In this document: positions 61,852 through 64,000 of the stretch, one piece after another
Numbering within the stretch: position 1 is the stretch's first letter
Layout: each line of letters opens with the position of its first letter
NCBI RefSeq assembly: GCF_001637205.1
Contig: NZ_LVJH01000074.1
Location: 124,001-188,000 of the forward strand
Direction: 5' to 3'
DNA from: Paenibacillus glacialis
Lineage (GTDB): Bacteria; Bacillota; Bacilli; Paenibacillales; Paenibacillaceae
Length of the DNA: 64,000 nt
Program-made: the position numbers and the translations under genes
Notes under the pieces: model-generated
What the model saw: the letters and a program-made list of their open reading frames with translations, nothing else
Databases searched by the model: none
What the model was told of the DNA's origin: nothing

Positions 61852-64000
61852 ATGAATCACATTGTTGTTTTATATGATCCAACATTTCCTTATCAAGGGG
61901 ACGAAATCGACAAGCTATCTTTAACAAAGCTCCAGGGTGGAGCAAATGTCGTCAATGTAGATGATCTTGATCAAGCACTTACTACGCTAGAGGGTGGATG
62001 CTTTGTTAATTTACATGCGCCCTATTTCCCTAAAAATAGCTGGGATATCATTGTAAGATTTCTAGAGCGTGGCGGTTCATTACTAAGTATCGGAGGAGCT
62101 CCGTTTCGTACTCCAGTATACCGCGAGAATGGTCAATGGCTGGCAGAGGTGGAGCAAACCTCCTACCACCAACATTTAAACATTCATGAAGCGATGCCTA
62201 TTCAACCTGAACCTTTCGATCATTTGATCAGTTCCACAGATAATCCCATCTGTTCGCCTTACATCAACGGGTTAACCATCGAGCCGACATTTAGTTTTGT
62301 GCTACATGTAACGAAGGAAACGTCATTACCGCATGAAATGGGTTCTTTAGGCCCGATGAACGCTCATATCCAACCTCTTGTTACTGCCATTTCTAAGGAT
62401 GGTCGCGAAGTTGGTGCCCCGATTGTTATGATCGAAAATACACGAGGAACGTTTGCTGGAAGTCGCTGGATGTTCGTCAATCAACCTCTCCGAGCATCGT
62501 TTTGGAATGCTGAGGGCGCAGAAGCCATTGTGACATGGGCGGAATATTGCTCTCGCGGTGTTACCGAATTGTGGTTAAAACCGAGCTATGCCAGCTATGA
62601 TCCAGGTGATCGGGCTAAGTTTAAATTCCAATGGCAAACACTTGGGAACAATTCTACTTCCCAGGCAGATACTTCCAACAAGGAATGGACAATGAAGCTT
62701 AGCTTCGGTAAAGACGCTGGTGGAGAACCACAGGCCGAATGGACAGAAACATACGTATTGACTAGCTCTCGTGAGCAGCAATCGATCACGATAAACGTTC
62801 CAGTAGAATTACAAGCGGGGCAGTATACAATGCGTGCCGATCTGATAGCAAACACCGGCGAACGCAAGACGATGCGCCAAGGTATTTGGTGCTGGGATGA
62901 ACAAATGCTTCAGACAGGTGAACCATTAACCTGTGATCGTGACTACTTCCACAAAGGTGGTCGTCCGCTACCTCTTGTCGGTATGACTTATATGACTAGC
63001 GACGTCGCACGCAACTTCCTATTCCTGCCAAATGTGGCCGTATGGGATCGAGACATGGGAGCGATGAAGAAAGCGGGTATCAACTATATTCGTACCGGTA
63101 TTTGGACGGGCTATCGCCAAATCATGCTTCTCGATGGCCATCCGTCAGAAGACGTGTTGCGAGCGATTGATGCATTTGTAATGACAGCCAAGAAACATGA
63201 CTTAGAGCTTACTTTCTGTTTCTTCTCATTCGCACCAGAGATGTGGGAAGGACTCAATCCATATCTCGATCCGCGTAGCCTAGAAGCACAGAAACGTTTT
63301 ATCGGATCAATCGTCTCACGGCATAGCCAAACTTCAAACGTCCATTGGGATTTGATCAACGAACCGTCTATGTTCGATCCTAAGCAAATTTTCTCTAAAG
63401 GTCCGCGCAGTGCTCATGATCCATATGAAAAAGCGGCCTATATTGAATGGTTGAAACAACGCCACGGCTCGATCCGAGAGCTACAAGAACGTTGGGGCAT
63501 GACGCCAGTCAAACTTCCGAGCTTCGATTCGATCCAAATACCAGAAGACAGTGAGATTAATTCGGACATTCAAGATGTGCACTTAGGTAAAAAAGGAACA
63601 CGTTGGCTTGATTATTCGCTATTCTCAATGGATATGCTGAACCGTTGGGCGAACGAGTTAAATGAAACAATCCGTTCTTTTGCACCGAATCATCTCATTA
63701 CGATTGGACAGGACGAAGGACTAAATGCTCAGCGCCCTTCCCCGTTCTTCTATGAGAAATCTATGGATTATACAACAAACCATTCCTGGTGGTTAATGGA
63801 CCAGCTCGTATGGGACGGAATATTTGCCAAAACACCATACAAACCGAATGTCATCCAGGAAACAGGTATCATGTATGTTGAAACACCCGATGGAATGGCT
63901 AAGCGGAGCGAAGAAGAATTACGCAATATTCTTGAGCGAAAATACGCTTATGCTTTCTCCACTGGTGGTGCAGGAGCCGTACAATGGTTGTGGAACACCA
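61852..64000 (+). CDS. Clan GH-A-like glycoside hydrolase, second copy (runs off the window)
   Basis: 716 codons from the ATG (AAAGGGG about 11 bases upstream) to the window edge with no stop. Co-linear with the 1041-residue protein at 6263-9388: same N-terminal amidotransferase-like domain (GGCFVNLHAPYFPK), same beta region, same barrel with WDLINEPS (Glu504) and NVIQETGIMYVE (Glu670). About 300 C-terminal residues are missing because of the window end. It is divergent from the second kinase/regulator/importer/GH125 cluster, so this unit repeats the GH125 plus hydrolase pairing of the first mannoside island. No signal peptide. Confidence 0.85.
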   Translation, partial: MNHIVVLYDPTFPYQGDEIDKLSLTKLQGGANVVNVDDLDQALTTLEGGCFVNLHAPYFPKNSWDIIVRFLERGGSLLSIGGAPFRTPVYRENGQWLAEVEQTSYHQHLNIHEAMPIQPEPFDHLISSTDNPICSPYINGLTIEPTFSFVLHVTKETSLPHEMGSLGPMNAHIQPLVTAISKDGREVGAPIVMIENTRGTFAGSRWMFVNQPLRASFWNAEGAEAIVTWAEYCSRGVTELWLKPSYASYDPGDRAKFKFQWQTLGNNSTSQADTSNKEWTMKLSFGKDAGGEPQAEWTETYVLTSSREQQSITINVPVELQAGQYTMRADLIANTGERKTMRQGIWCWDEQMLQTGEPLTCDRDYFHKGGRPLPLVGMTYMTSDVARNFLFLPNVAVWDRDMGAMKKAGINYIRTGIWTGYRQIMLLDGHPSEDVLRAIDAFVMTAKKHDLELTFCFFSFAPEMWEGLNPYLDPRSLEAQKRFIGSIVSRHSQTSNVHWDLINEPSMFDPKQIFSKGPRSAHDPYEKAAYIEWLKQRHGSIRELQERWGMTPVKLPSFDSIQIPEDSEINSDIQDVHLGKKGTRWLDYSLFSMDMLNRWANELNETIRSFAPNHLITIGQDEGLNAQRPSPFFYEKSMDYTTNHSWWLMDQLVWDGIFAKTPYKPNVIQETGIMYVETPDGMAKRSEEELRNILERKYAYAFSTGGAGAVQWLWNT

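Noticed and set aside
1..64000. Search for CRISPR arrays, rRNA, tRNA, phage or insertion-sequence genes
   Set aside because: No direct-repeat arrays, no conserved RNA gene sequences and no transposase or integrase motifs were found by eye.

Overview
The window looks like chromosome from a Paenibacillus-type member of the Bacillota. Base composition is moderate to low GC, and most genes have strong AGGAGG-like ribosome binding sites. The typical gene sets of that group are present: YesM/YesN two-component pairs beside LplB/YtcP-type sugar importers, a SigO/RsoA/YvrJ-like cluster, and large sugar-catabolic islands. I saw no rRNA, tRNA, CRISPR, phage structural gene or transposase.

Layout. (1) 1-3.4 kb: the N-terminal part of a leftward AraC-type regulator, divergent from a Gfo/Idh/MocA oxidoreductase and two sugar phosphate isomerase/epimerase-type TIM-barrel genes. 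(2) 3.4-18 kb, leftward: an alpha-mannoside island with sensor kinase, response regulator, two permeases, binding lipoprotein, GH125, a large clan GH-A-like hydrolase of unassigned family, and a GH38 alpha-mannosidase. (3) 18-25.8 kb: an alanyl-tRNA editing protein, a chemotaxis receptor, a UbiD-type decarboxylase and a Vat/CatB-type acetyltransferase, then gene remnants. (4) 25.8-28.6 kb: a DUF4127 protein, a YvrJ-type small membrane protein and a two-gene split sigma factor. (5) 28.6-33.5 kb: ferric-siderophore uptake with two esterases and two Fur boxes. (6) 33.5-36.7 kb: a sulfonate/nitrate-type ABC importer plus an OsmC-type protein. (7) 36.9-48 kb: an alpha-glucan island (debranching enzyme, GH13, importer) with a divergent response regulator/kinase pair. 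(8) 48-51.1 kb: a kinase-like protein, a DUF1963-like zinc-ribbon protein and a small secreted protein. (9) 51.4-53.5 kb: a secreted GH8 glucanase with FN3 and discoidin domains. (10) 53.6-64 kb: a second mannoside island with GH125, MalF/MalG-type permeases, binding protein, response regulator, kinase and, divergently, a second copy of the unassigned hydrolase that runs off the window.

How the genes work together. Three islands share one plan: a membrane kinase senses an oligosaccharide, its AraC-type partner activates an importer, and intracellular exo-hydrolases trim the imported glycan. In both mannoside islands the unassigned hydrolase travels with GH125, which suggests the two enzymes act in sequence on alpha-mannose-containing glycans.

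The most novel observations are two. First, a bipartite promoter-like motif, roughly GTTGT then 19-20 bases then CCTAT, lies upstream of the split sigma genes, the yvrJ-like gene and the DUF4127 gene, outlining a small self-controlled regulon. Second, there are two copies of the uncharacterised GH-A-like hydrolase. Smaller points are two frameshifted gene remnants, a chemotaxis-receptor remnant with a copied terminator, a permease that appears to start at ATT, and several small reading frames.
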